From positions 1 to 64,000 of the forward strand of contig NZ_BLAE01000037.1 of NCBI RefSeq assembly GCF_009687865.1: 64,000 bases of DNA, read 5' to 3'. The notes beneath the pieces were generated by a model, which ran no database searches, had not been told where the DNA came from, and saw only the letters and a list, made by a program, of their open reading frames with translations. Made by a program: the position numbers and the translations under genes. This DNA is from Acrocarpospora macrocephala (GTDB taxonomy: Bacteria; Actinomycetota; Actinomycetes; Streptosporangiales; Streptosporangiaceae). Each line of letters begins with the position of its first letter. The stretch's first letter is position 1. Positions 26,701-34,887 of this stretch are shown here, piece after piece.

Positions 26701-27043
26701 GTGCATGCTCCCTCGATAACCGTCGAACTCCTCACCCCCACCATTCGCGACTGCTTCGCCCGAGTGAGCGGGATCACCAAGCCGTCGCCGACTTCTTCAA
26801 AGACGACGCCATCGTGATCGACGAAGACAAGCCCCGCGAAGGCCGGCACGGATCCTCGACTGGCTCGACGGAGCTGCGAACGGATATGAGCACACCATGA
26901 CCGTGATCGCCTCCGAAGTTGCCGAGGACGGCGCCAGCACCATGAAGACGCGTATCGAGGGGAACTCGTCCGGCGGTGTTGCGGAACTGCGCAACGCCTT
27001 CGAACTTGCAGACGAGAGCCGCATCGCCGCCCTCGCGCCATAG
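26701..27043 (+). pseudogene. NTF2/SnoaL-like gene with two frameshifts
   Basis: Three frames join into one NTF2-like protein. HAPSITVELLTPTIRDCFAR comes first, then DHQAVADFFKDDAIVIDEDK, then ILDWLDGAANGYEHTMTVIA through ELRNAFELADESRIAALAP with a TAG at 27041. Breaks fall near 26770 and 26850. It is related to the fold of its neighbours but not close enough to name an enzyme. Confidence 0.65.
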
Positions 27044-27132
27044 CGGAGAACCACTCGCTGTGCCCACATACTCGCCACGTCAACCGACGTCGGCGACGGA
27101 GCCCGACGCAGTCGGGCCAGAAGGAGAAACAC

Positions 27133-27582
27133 ATGCAGTACTACCAGGTGTTCATCAGTTCCGAGCAGACCGCTCAGGCGAATCGAATCCTCGACGCGCT
27201 CATGGCCAAGCAGCTCATCCTCGGCGGTCCGGTCATCGGTGGCCCAGCCAAGTTCCTCTGGAACTTCAAGGACAGCGCGGTGCCCGAGGGCATGCGCAAG
27301 CACAAGCTGCTCACCCTCGACCAAGATTACAACTACATCGTCAGCTATACCCGCGAGGACCTGAAGGAGGAACTCGTTCGGGTCGCGGAAGCCACCTCGC
27401 TTGAGGAGGTCTGCATGATCTCGTTCCTGCCGATGGAATTGAACGAGTCGCTCCGCAATCTCCTCGACGCGACGTTCGAGGGCCGCGAAGACTCCGCCGC
27501 GCCCGAGCCAGTCGACGCGGTAGCGGCGCTCACATTCGTTCCCAGCGCCGAGGTACCCGAGCGAACCAAGAGCTCGTTCTGA
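27133..27582 (+). CDS. CutA-like divalent-cation-tolerance-type protein with extended C-terminus
   Basis: ATG 27133 follows AGAAGGAG. The first about 110 residues have the ferredoxin-like CutA pattern: YYQVFISSEQTAQANRILDA, KQLILGGPVIGG, DYNYIVSYTREDLKEELV and EEVCMISFLPMELNESLRNL. CutA proteins form trimers and were linked to copper tolerance, but their function is unsettled. About 35 extra acidic residues follow the usual end. An intrinsic-terminator-like hairpin lies 30 nt downstream. The family call is tentative. Confidence 0.55.
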   Translation: MQYYQVFISSEQTAQANRILDALMAKQLILGGPVIGGPAKFLWNFKDSAVPEGMRKHKLLTLDQDYNYIVSYTREDLKEELVRVAEATSLEEVCMISFLPMELNESLRNLLDATFEGREDSAAPEPVDAVAALTFVPSAEVPERTKSSF

Positions 27583-27614
27583 CACTACCGGCCGTCGCCA
27601 ACTAGCGCCCGAAC

Positions 27615-27641
27615 AGCGGCCCCTCATGCAGAGGGGCCGCT
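27615..27641 (+). terminator. Hairpin terminator after the CutA-like gene
   Basis: Perfect 11-bp arms (27615-27625 and 27631-27641) around the loop ATGCA. Confidence 0.75.
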
Positions 27642-27730
27642 CTTCGGGTAGCTTGAAGCGCTTCCATCAGGGACATGGCGGAAGGCGCAGCGTTTTCACT
27701 GCCAGTGCGAGTTGTTACGCCCATAGGGAT

Positions 27731-27750
27731 GCTATACGAGATAAGATAGC
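27731..27750 (+). promoter_or_regulatory. Possible autoregulatory operator of the TetR at 27754
   Basis: GCTAT-N10-ATAGC ends 3 nt before the start codon. The half-sites match those in the dyad at 26652-26694. Confidence 0.4.
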
Positions 27751-27753
27751 GGC

Positions 27754-28476
27754 ATGTCGACTATCGCGCCCTCAGCTCCCGTCCGCGATCGGCTCCTGCT
27801 CGCCGGTGCCCGGCTGTTGGAGGAGGCCGGCGACGGCGATGTGTCGACGCGGGCGGTCTGCGAGCTTGCCGGCGTCCAGGCCCCCGCCCTGTACCATCAC
27901 TTCGGCAGCAAGCAGGGCCTGCTTGACGACGTCGTGAGCCACGGCTTCCGTCGTTTCCTCGCCGCGCGGCCCGCAGCGGGCGCAGACGCCCCATCCGACC
28001 CGGTGGATGCCATCCGTGAGGCGTGGGACATCCATGTGCAGTTCGGGGTGGAGCACCCCCGGTTCTACGGGTACATCTACACGCCGGTCGGTCGCGAGAC
28101 CCCGTGCCGGGTGGTCTCCGAGGTCGAGGCGATGATCCTCTCCACCCTCGAGCCCGCCGCGCTCCACGGGCAACTCACGATCCCCCCGGCCGAGGCGGCC
28201 CGACAGATCCTCGCCGCGAGCAGCGGCGTCGTGCTCGCCCTCATCGCGAATTCGAATGAGTCGGTCGACTGGGAGCTGTCGCGACGCACCCGTGACGCGA
28301 TCCTCGCGTCTATCACCTGGCCGCAGGCCGATACTCCCGAATCGGCGCCGACCGTGTCGAGCACGGCCATCGCGCTCGACGCGGCGCTTGACTCCGAAGG
28401 ATCGCCGCTCGGGACCGCAGAGACCGCACTCCTGCACGCCTGGCTGCGCGACCTTGCGCGTCCATCGAAGGCCTAG
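27754..28476 (+). CDS. TetR-family regulator
   Basis: The 240-residue protein has the HTH RLLLAGARLLEEAGDGDVST ... AVCELAGVQAPALYHHFGSK and a C-terminal domain of TetR_C_33-like type (FGVEHPRFYGYIYTPVG). A diverged copy of its 3' end lies at 26551-26653, so an ancestral module was duplicated. The ATG is only 3 nt from an inverted repeat, which suggests autorepression. Confidence 0.88.
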   Translation: MSTIAPSAPVRDRLLLAGARLLEEAGDGDVSTRAVCELAGVQAPALYHHFGSKQGLLDDVVSHGFRRFLAARPAAGADAPSDPVDAIREAWDIHVQFGVEHPRFYGYIYTPVGRETPCRVVSEVEAMILSTLEPAALHGQLTIPPAEAARQILAASSGVVLALIANSNESVDWELSRRTRDAILASITWPQADTPESAPTVSSTAIALDAALDSEGSPLGTAETALLHAWLRDLARPSKA

Positions 28477-28511
28477 CGTAGCGCTACGTGCAGAGGGGGC
28501 GGGAGCCGCCG

Positions 28512-29072
28512 CTACCGAGCTGATGTGGCCGATATTCCGGCAAGGATGACGTCGAGCGCTTTCCGCCGTTGCTCGACGGTTTCGGTCACGTCGGCCATGC
28601 GGACGAACATGGCTACGTCGTCGACGGTGATGTCCTCGCGTAGTCCACCTGCCGCCCGTAGGCGGTTCGTCGCAGGGCCGACGACATTGGTGATCAGGCG
28701 GTGGGCGTGCTCGTTGGTGCGGCGGCTCACGCTCGCCAGTTTCGCGAATGTGGCCACCTCGTCTTCCTGCATCGCACAGGTTTGTGTGAAGACAACCCGG
28801 AACGCCTCGTGGGGGTCGTCGATCTGCGTTGCCTGGTCGGCGTTGTGCTGCACATCGCGGATCATGTCGTCGAGGACGCCCTCGATCAGGTCATCCTTCG
28901 TGGGGAAGTGTCGATAGAGGCTGCTGGCCGCCATACCGGCCCGGCGGGTGACCTCTTCCAGGTTGATGTCGGGTCCGTGCTCGATGAATGCCGCCTGCGC
29001 CGCGGCGAGGAGCTTCTGCCGGTTTCGCAGCAGGTCCTTGCGCGGTGCCCGCACGGATGATGTACCCCCCAT
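28512..29072 (-). CDS. TetR-family regulator
   Basis: This 186-residue regulator has the HTH QKLLAAAQAAFIEHGPDINL ... EEVTRRAGMAASSLYRHFPTK and a helical domain typical of the YcdC/SrpR-like groups. It is divergent from an esterase-like alpha/beta hydrolase. The gap holds a perfect 9-3-9 palindrome. The same promoter segment and the first codons of this gene recur at 30221-30306, before an NTF2-like gene. One regulator may control both targets. Confidence 0.9.
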   Translation of the reverse strand: MGGTSSVRAPRKDLLRNRQKLLAAAQAAFIEHGPDINLEEVTRRAGMAASSLYRHFPTKDDLIEGVLDDMIRDVQHNADQATQIDDPHEAFRVVFTQTCAMQEDEVATFAKLASVSRRTNEHAHRLITNVVGPATNRLRAAGGLREDITVDDVAMFVRMADVTETVEQRRKALDVILAGISATSAR

Positions 29073-29116
29073 CCATAAAATGCTAGCACCACTCCGACTT
29101 TCCGGGTACCGTTAAA

Positions 29117-29137
29117 AGTGAGAGTAAGACTCTCACT
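29117..29137. promoter_or_regulatory. Perfect 9-3-9 palindrome, TetR operator candidate
   Basis: AGTGAGAGT-AAG-ACTCTCACT lies between the divergent TetR (start 29072) and hydrolase (start 29196) genes. A reduced version, GAGAGT-GAA-ACTCTC, occurs at 30292-30306. Confidence 0.65.
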
Positions 29138-29195
29138 AAGTTGAGGTCTCCCGACGCCGGTCCGCTGGCCGACGCAAACCCGAAACGAGAGTGGT

Positions 29196-30119
29196 ATGGC
29201 CATGTCAAGATCTATCTTCCACCCCGACCTGCGGTTCGCACGCTTCCTGCCCCGCTCGACCGTCGGTCCGCGCAGCCTCGGACCGATCCGGCAGTTGAGC
29301 GCCTGCAGCGCCCGTCGACCTCCCTCTGGGGGGACCATCGAGTGGGTCAACGAGGAGGTCTCGGTTCGTGTCTTCCGGCCGGAGTCGCCCCGACCGCTCA
29401 GCCCCGCGTTGCTGTGGATTCACCGCGGCGGTCTCATCGTCGGCACTGCGGCCATGGCGGATCAGATGTGCCGTGAGGTGTCCGAACGGCTGGGCGTCGT
29501 CGCGGTGGCGGTGGAGTATCGGTTGGCACCCGAGCATCCCTTCCCAACTCCGCTAGAGGACTGCTACGCCGCGCTTCGCTGGCTGGCCCGGCAGCCGGCG
29601 ATCGACCCCGATCACATCGCGATCGGCGGAGATAGCGCTGGCGGTGGACTGGCCGCCGCGCTGGCGCTGCTGGCCAAGGAACGTGACGAGGTCCACCCGG
29701 TGCTGCAAGTGCTGTCCTACCCGATGCTGGACGACCGGACCACGACGCGCACCGACATCGACCCGCGCCGATTGCGCATCTGGAGCCAGGACAATAACCG
29801 CCTCAGCTGGCGCGCGTACCTCGGCTCGACGGCTCGGGGCGACGTCCCGCCGCTGGCAGCCCCGGCCAGATATGAGGATCTCTCGGCGCTGCCCCCTGCC
29901 TGGATCGGCGTCGGCACAAACGACCTGTTCCACGACGAGGTCGTCGCCTACGCGGACCGGCTACGGCAGGCCGGTGTCGCGATGACCCTTCATTTGGTGC
30001 CCGGTGCCTACCACGGCTTCGACGTGATCGAGAAGAGGGCCAAGGTCTCGCGCTCCTACCGGCAGGAGCAACTCAACGCGCTGGACGCGGTGCTGAACCG
30101 CGATACGTCGCGGAATTGA
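29196..30119 (+). CDS. Alpha/beta hydrolase, hormone-sensitive-lipase (HSL) family
   Basis: A 307-residue esterase-type enzyme. GDSAGG carries Ser147, the acid lies in GTNDLFHDE and the histidine in PGAYHGFD. EYRLAPEHPFP is typical for the HSL family. The usual oxyanion motif HGGG reads HRGG (WIHRGGLIVG), an unusual Gly-to-Arg change that could affect activity. Probably an acyl-ester or lactone hydrolase controlled by the divergent TetR. A decayed paralogue of its C-terminal third lies inverted at 31992-32287. Confidence 0.88.
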   Translation: MAMSRSIFHPDLRFARFLPRSTVGPRSLGPIRQLSACSARRPPSGGTIEWVNEEVSVRVFRPESPRPLSPALLWIHRGGLIVGTAAMADQMCREVSERLGVVAVAVEYRLAPEHPFPTPLEDCYAALRWLARQPAIDPDHIAIGGDSAGGGLAAALALLAKERDEVHPVLQVLSYPMLDDRTTTRTDIDPRRLRIWSQDNNRLSWRAYLGSTARGDVPPLAAPARYEDLSALPPAWIGVGTNDLFHDEVVAYADRLRQAGVAMTLHLVPGAYHGFDVIEKRAKVSRSYRQEQLNALDAVLNRDTSRN

Positions 30120-30220
30120 TCTTGTTTTCCGGCGCGGCACCACCCATGTCGGCGCCTCAGCGTGGAACCGCACCCGAGGCATCCCACGCCAGCGCTTGGG
30201 CGAGGCCTACACCCCCAAAA

Positions 30221-30306
30221 CCCGCACGGGTGATGTATCCCCTACCCACGAAATGCTAGTTACACTCCGACTTTCCGGGTACTATCAAAACGAGAGTGAA
30301 ACTCTC
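30221..30306. repeat. Diverged copy of the TetR-gene start and operator segment (29048-29137)
   Basis: About 86 bp are about 80% identical to 29048-29137. Shared are the codons for the TetR N-terminus (ATG changed to GTA here), the invariant block ACTCCGACTTTCCGGGTA and the palindrome core GAGAGT/ACTCTC. The TetR gene itself is gone. The surviving promoter now faces the NTF2-like gene at 30364. Confidence 0.75.
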
Positions 30307-30363
30307 AGATCGAGAGTCGTGTCGCGATGGCGCGACACCGGACATTGAGAAGGAGGCGGCGAA

Positions 30364-30735
30364 ATGCCGTCCGAAACGACAATGCGTACAGCGATGCAGG
30401 CCTACCTGGACGCGCTCAACAACCGCGACGTCGCGAGGATCATCGCCCTGTTCGCCGAGGGAGGCACCGTGGAGGACCCAGTGGGTTCCGGAGTCCATGA
30501 CGCCCGCCCAGGACTCACTCGACTCGTGGGCGGGCTCCCGGACGGGGCGACGTTCACGCTTGACACGCCGATCCGCGCCTCGCACGGCTCAGGGGCGGCC
30601 ATGGCCTTCACCGTGCGGATGGTCCTGGATGGCAAGCCTATTCAGATCCGCTCCCTGGACGTCATGCAGTTCGACGACGAAGGACTGATCACCGAGATGA
30701 AGGCGTATTACGGTCCTTCCGACATCACATCCTAG
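30364..30735 (+). CDS. Ketosteroid-isomerase-like NTF2-fold protein
   Basis: A 123-residue protein preceded by AAGGAGG. It has the KSI layout: AMQAYLDALNNRDVARIIAL with the Tyr-containing first helix, EDPVGSGV with an Asp at the catalytic-base position, and LDVMQFDDEGLITEMKAYYG with the second acidic residue. It may isomerise or dehydrate a small cyclic ketone, but the substrate is unknown. Expression probably depends on the duplicated operator 58 bp upstream. Confidence 0.82.
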   Translation: MPSETTMRTAMQAYLDALNNRDVARIIALFAEGGTVEDPVGSGVHDARPGLTRLVGGLPDGATFTLDTPIRASHGSGAAMAFTVRMVLDGKPIQIRSLDVMQFDDEGLITEMKAYYGPSDITS

Positions 30736-30759
30736 GAAGACGGGCGAATCCAGGCTCCT

Positions 30760-30960
30760 CATCTCGAGTGCGAACCGCGCGCTCGTCACCTCCGGCAGGG
30801 GCCTGGCCGGTCGCTGCGGCGAACGTAACGACACTCCCGCCATCTTCTACCGCGCGTACGAGCTCGGCGACCTGCGCAGGATCGCCGGTGCCTTCCATAT
30901 GACGTTGCGTGCGAGCACAATGGTCTGCTCGGCCCACGTGCCGTACTCGAAGGTCGGGAG
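30760..30960 (-). pseudogene. Possible zinc-type dehydrogenase/quinone-oxidoreductase fragment
   Basis: Pieces such as GTWAEQTIVLARNVI and DPAQVAELV followed by VEDGGSVVTFAAATGQAP in neighbouring minus-strand frames recall the medium-chain dehydrogenase family, with a large internal deletion. Short and frame-broken, so tentative. Confidence 0.3.
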
Positions 30961-31193
30961 GGGCGGTCATCGACCTGCTGAACTCGCGGCCGCACGCCAC
31001 ACCGCATACCAGCTCAGCCCTTAGCAATGCCGGTGCCGGTGTTCACCACCCACCTCGCCGCCACCTGTGCGACGGTACCGCCGAACTGGCACAGATGTGC
31101 GACAGCGATGATCTCGACCGACTGGATTGGATCCGCCAGGTGCCAACCAGCGGGGGTGTCGTCGTTGCCGACCTGCACATCCGCCGGACGTGC

Positions 31194-31310
31194 GGACCGG
31201 CAGGTCAGCACGACACCGACCCCGGAGTTCGCGAGGCGGAATGCCGTAGTGCGGCCGAGGCCGCGGCTGCCTCCGGTGACGACGGCGATCTTCTGGCTGG
31301 TCGTGGTCAT
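31194..31310 (-). pseudogene. Short-chain dehydrogenase (SDR), N-terminal remnant
   Basis: ATG 31310 opens with the Rossmann glycine motif: KIAVVTGGSRGLGRTTAFRL, then ANSGVGVVLTCRS. SDR homology stops after about 39 residues at 31194 and the frame runs on into unrelated sequence. It is divergent from a damaged MmyB-type regulator, a common intact pair in actinomycetes. Confidence 0.7.
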
Positions 31311-31514
31311 GAGCCTTCCTCAGGTTGAACTGTCGTATGGCATGACACGCCCGATGCGTTTCCGGGCGTCTGGATTTCAGTGCACCCGTGCGCCGCCCCG
31401 GCTGGCAGTGCCGCTTATCCACGGCTTGCCGATCCCATGCTGGTCCGCCAGACCTCTCAGCCTGGGATCGGCGGGTCGTGGATAACACCCGCGACGAGCG
31501 GCACAGTAGAACGC

Positions 31515-31974
31515 ATGGACCGGACAGGGATGGCGGAGTTCCTCCGCATACGGCGGGAGGCACTCCAACCTGACGACGTCGGCCTGCCCCGCGGCCAGCG
31601 CCGTCGCACACCCGGTCTGCGGCGCGAGGAGGTCACGGTGCTGTGCCGTATGTCGACGGACTACTACAGCCGTCTGGAACACGGTCGGGGACCGCAGCCG
31701 TCGGAACAGATGGTCGCCGCCGCACTCGCCGAACGACTCCTCGCAGAAAGCACCGAGTTCGCCGAACTGTGGGCCGACCACGAGATCGGACTCACCTACA
31801 CCGACCACAAACGGCTGATCCACCCCGAGGTCGGCGCGCTCACCCTGCACTGCCAAATGCTGATCGACCCGGACCCGTCACAGGCCCTGCTGGTGTTCAC
31901 CGCCACACCCGGCAGCCAGGACCAAACGACTGCAACTACTCTCGGTCATCGGCAGTCAGCGACTCGGGGTGTGA
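31515..31974 (+). pseudogene. MmyB-type XRE regulator with internal deletion and frameshift
   Basis: The N-terminal HTH is intact (MDRTGMAEFLRIRREAL, TPGLRREEVTVLCRMSTDYY, RLEHGRGPQPSEQMV). It joins in frame directly to the C-terminal end of the MmyB ligand domain (ELWADHEIGLTYTDHKRL, HPEVGALTLHCQML). The central about 130 residues are missing. A one-base shift near 31925 moves the conserved ending (RLQLLSVIGSQRLGV) to another frame that stops at 31972. Confidence 0.75.
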
Positions 31975-31991
31975 TCTCGACCGGCCCGAGG

Positions 31992-32287
31992 TTACGTCCG
32001 TGGTCTGTCGTCGTTCAGCGCCGCGTCAAGCGCATTCAGGTGCGCCTGGCGGCAAGAACGCGAGACCGGGCGTTCCTTTCCACGACGTCGAAGCCGCGGT
32101 AGGCACCCGGCACCACGTGCAGGGTGGACGCGACGCCCGCCGTGGCCGGTCCGCGCAGGCGACCACCTTGTCGTGGAACACACTGTTGGTGCCGACCCCG
32201 ATCCAGGCGGGCGGCAGACCCGAGAGATCCTCGTCGCGGGCTGGGGCGGCCAGGGGCGGGACATCGCCCCTGGCCGGAGCCTAGGTA
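31992..32287 (-). pseudogene. Inverted, frameshifted paralogue of the HSL hydrolase C-terminal third
   Basis: Minus-strand frames give GDVPPLAAPARDEDLSGLPP, AWIGVGTNSVFHDKVVACAD, LHVVPGAYRGFDVVE and LNALDAALNDD in order. Each matches a segment of the hydrolase at 29196-30119 (e.g. LHLVPGAYHGFDVIE, LNALDAVLNRD). At least two frameshifts separate them, and the nucleophile part is absent. Confidence 0.75.
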
Positions 32288-32305
32288 CGCGCCCCAGCCG
32301 GGCGC

Positions 32306-32548
32306 ATGACACGAACGCGGAGATGGTCGTGGCTGCTGGTGCCGGCCGTCGGCGTCGGGCTGCACATGCTGGTGCTGCGGACCCGGGCTTTGCACCCAGA
32401 CCCCAACCTCGTGCCTGCCCTGATCCTGCTCGGCGCCAGCGTCGTGCCGACGGCGTTCCTGACGTCCACCCAGGCCCGGTCGGGCTGGTGGCGGGTGCCG
32501 TCGCCGATACTCGCCCTGGCGGCGTTCTTTGGCGGGGTGATCGGCGTT
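32306..32548 (+). pseudogene. PrsW-type membrane protease, N-terminal remnant
   Basis: About 80 residues with two to three helices (WSWLLVPAVGVGLHMLVL, NLVPALILLGASVVPTAFL, ILALAAFFGGVIGV) resemble the start of PrsW/YhfE intramembrane metalloproteases. The glutamate motifs that would follow are missing. Confidence 0.4.
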
Positions 32549-32659
32549 GCCAGGCGTGGTGCAGCCCCAGCAAAAGCTGGCCACCTGGTCATGGCCATCG
32601 CCATCCTTCAAAACCACCGAGTCACCCAAGGATGAAATAGCTTCACTGGATGAGGCAGG

Positions 32660-33104
32660 CTGACCAGCGCCGAGAAGAAGGAACTGACCGAACTTCGACG
32701 GCGTAACAAACAGCTAGAGATGGAGAACGACATTCCCAATCGGGCGGCTGCCTACTTCGCCCGAGAGAACGTCCTCCCAAAGTAATTTAGTCGCTGGTCA
32801 ATCCTGCAACCCAAGCAGTACACGTCGTGGGCGTTCGGGAAGCGGTTACGGGAGGTTGGTCTGCTCGGATCGATGGGAACGGTCGGCGATTGTTTTGACA
32901 ATGCGATGATGGAATCGTTCTGGGGGACGATGCAGCTCGAACTTCTCGACACCCGGGCCTGGAAAACCCGGGAAGAACTCGCGAACGCCATTTTTGAATG
33001 GATCGAATGCTGGTATAATCCGTACCGACACCGATTCCAGTATCGGAATGCATAGTCCCGCCACGTTCGAAGGTCTCTACCGGCCTTCAGACGCCACCGA
33101 GTGA
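32660..33104 (+). mobile_element. IS3-family element remnant (OrfA end joined to OrfB end)
   Basis: OrfA C-terminus: EKKELTELRRRNKQLEMEND, then AAAYFAREN, stop at 32783. From 32810 the OrfB integrase end follows (YTSWAFGKRLREVGLLGS, VGDCFDNAMMESFWGTMQLE, FEWIECWYNPYRHRFQYRN). The closing IGMHSPATFEGLY ... DATE is in another frame, ending at 33104. Most of the OrfB catalytic core is deleted. Confidence 0.85.
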
Positions 33105-33247
33105 CCTCACCGAAGGTGTCCGTGCTGCGGAGGGAACCTCAGATTTAAGCAAGCACAGCCGAAGGGCGAGATGGCCACGGTCGGTCGCGACAACTGGGAG
33201 ACAAGCGTTGCGAGCACCTGAGTCCAACACCGGGGACGACTTCCATT

Positions 33248-33673
33248 TTGGTGGGCCACAACCCGAGTGCTCGCGCTGATGAGCCCAGCGCCGAAAGCGA
33301 AGTCGTCGTGCTTGAAGGCTTAAGCAGGGTTGACGACCCGGATGATGACTACGAGGCGGCGGACGTTGGCGAATACATCGGTGGTGACAACTTCGATAAC
33401 GCTTCCGCCGTCCTTCTGTCCCAGCTGAGGTACAGCACACGGCATTCGGACAAGGCGTGGACTGTGAGCCGTCTCTGCGCGAAGCGGACGAAGCGCACCG
33501 AGGACGGCGGCGGGATGGCGACAAGATCTGTGATCGCCGATCTCGCGGGCGTCTACGCAAAGCTGCTCACTGGCCGCTCTCGTGAGCAAGTGTTGAGTAA
33601 GGTGCGGATGGCTTGGGTGATGTTGCCGGCGCCGGTCAAGCGTAGAGCGAGCCCAACGCGGCGAGACGCCTGA
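33248..33673 (+). pseudogene. N-terminal fragment of a possible large defence-type NTPase/nuclease
   Basis: The open frame contains VVVLEGLSRVDDPDDDYEAA, VGEYIGGDNFDNASAVLLSQ, LRYSTRHSDKAWTVSRLC and SVIADLAGVYAKLL. The pattern recalls DUF4297-like N-terminal domains of large defence proteins (from memory, not searched). The frame ends soon after KVRMAWVMLPAPVKRR, where a much larger protein would be expected. It abuts an IS3 remnant. The start codon is uncertain (TTG 33248). Confidence 0.35.
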
Positions 33674-33710
33674 GGCTCGACCACGCAGGATACCTATGAT
33701 CAAACATCCA

Positions 33711-34694
33711 TCAAGTGGTGTCGCCGGGGGCCAATCGCACGAAGGAACTCCAGTCAGGAGAAGGGGGCAGGCCGTGTCCGTTGGTGTCGAGTTCGCGCAG
33801 CAGGGCCTCCATGAGGCCGGCGAAGTCGACCGCGATGCTCGTCAGCCGGGGGGTGACCAGTTGGCCGATCGCGGTATGGTCGACGCCGATGACAGAGATC
33901 TCGTCGGGGACGGCGAGACCCAGCTTGCGCGCGGCGGCGAGGACCGCGATCGCGACGTCGTCGTTGTAGCAGCACACGGCCAAGGGCTCGGTTGAGCCGG
34001 CGTTCGCCTCGGCGAGCGCTTGCGTCGCGCCGTCCGCCGTCAAGGGGACGTGGATGTGCGTGAGGTCCGCGCCACGTGAGGCCGCCTCCGCTTCGGCCCC
34101 CCGCAGCCGGATGGGGCCGACGGGATCCAGGCGCCAGTCCGCGAGCGAGGCATAGATCAGTCGGCGGCGCCCATGCGCGAACGCCTCGGTGACCTGAATG
34201 CGGCCGATCAGGAGGTCGACCTCGTCTGGTTCCTCCTTGATGGCCTGGGGCACGGGGCGCACGCCCGCGGCTTGTACGAGGTCACGTCCCGCTTGATCCA
34301 GCACGCCGAGATCAACCACCACGGCGGGCCGGAGGTTGAGGATGGCGCGGAGCGTCTCATCGGCGTCGGGATCGGCGAAACGCACCAGCAACGTGAGCCC
34401 GTGCGTCGCCGCGACGCCGGCCAGGCTGTCGATGCCGTCCTGCAGTTGAGCCCCGAAGGTGGCGTTGGGGACCAGGAGGAGGACGATGTCGCTCTTGCCC
34501 ATCGCCAGCGCCCTGCCCGCGTGAGATGGGCGGTATCCGAGCTCGGCCGCCGCGGCGAACACCCGGTCGCGGGTCTCTTGGGGAAAGCGAGCGTCCTTAC
34601 CGTTCAGGATGCTGCTCACGGTGGACCGCGAGACCCCGGCATGATCCGCGACATCTTGACTCGTCACGCTGAGTCTCGGTGGGTCCTGGGCCAT
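33711..34694 (-). CDS. LacI-family regulator of the glycoside operon
   Basis: The 327-residue protein has the LacI HTH (TSQDVADHAGVSRSTVSSIL, NGKDARFPQETRDRV) and a periplasmic-binding-like sugar domain ending in PDEISVIGVDHTAIGQLVTP. It starts at ATG 34694 and is divergent from the GPH transporter 193 bp away. The intergenic region carries a promoter overlapped by a large inverted repeat, so it most likely represses the operon until a glycoside-derived sugar binds. Confidence 0.9.
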   Translation of the reverse strand: MAQDPPRLSVTSQDVADHAGVSRSTVSSILNGKDARFPQETRDRVFAAAAELGYRPSHAGRALAMGKSDIVLLLVPNATFGAQLQDGIDSLAGVAATHGLTLLVRFADPDADETLRAILNLRPAVVVDLGVLDQAGRDLVQAAGVRPVPQAIKEEPDEVDLLIGRIQVTEAFAHGRRRLIYASLADWRLDPVGPIRLRGAEAEAASRGADLTHIHVPLTADGATQALAEANAGSTEPLAVCCYNDDVAIAVLAAARKLGLAVPDEISVIGVDHTAIGQLVTPRLTSIAVDFAGLMEALLRELDTNGHGLPPSPDWSSFVRLAPGDTT

Positions 34695-34816
34695 AGGGGG
34701 AGTTTGCCACAGTCTCAGCAGCGGCAGCCGGCCGGGAAGGATCGGGTGACGAGCCTTGGTCACTCTCTGTGCATGAGAGAGACCTTGGTGACGGCAAATC
34801 GGGCGTGAACTCTCTG

Positions 34817-34860
34817 TTGACGCGCGACACTTGAGTGGCGTACGTTCCGGTGTCGCGCGT
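34817..34860 (+). promoter_or_regulatory. Promoter and inverted repeat of the glycoside operon
   Basis: TTGACG (34817-34822) and TACGTT (34841-34846) have an 18-nt spacer. ACGCGCGACAC (34820-34830) and GTGTCGCGCGT (34850-34860) are perfect inverted copies bracketing the core promoter. This could be a pair of LacI half-operators or a hairpin in the leader. Confidence 0.55.
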
Positions 34861-34887
34861 TACTGGCGCGAAACAACGGAGGTCTCG

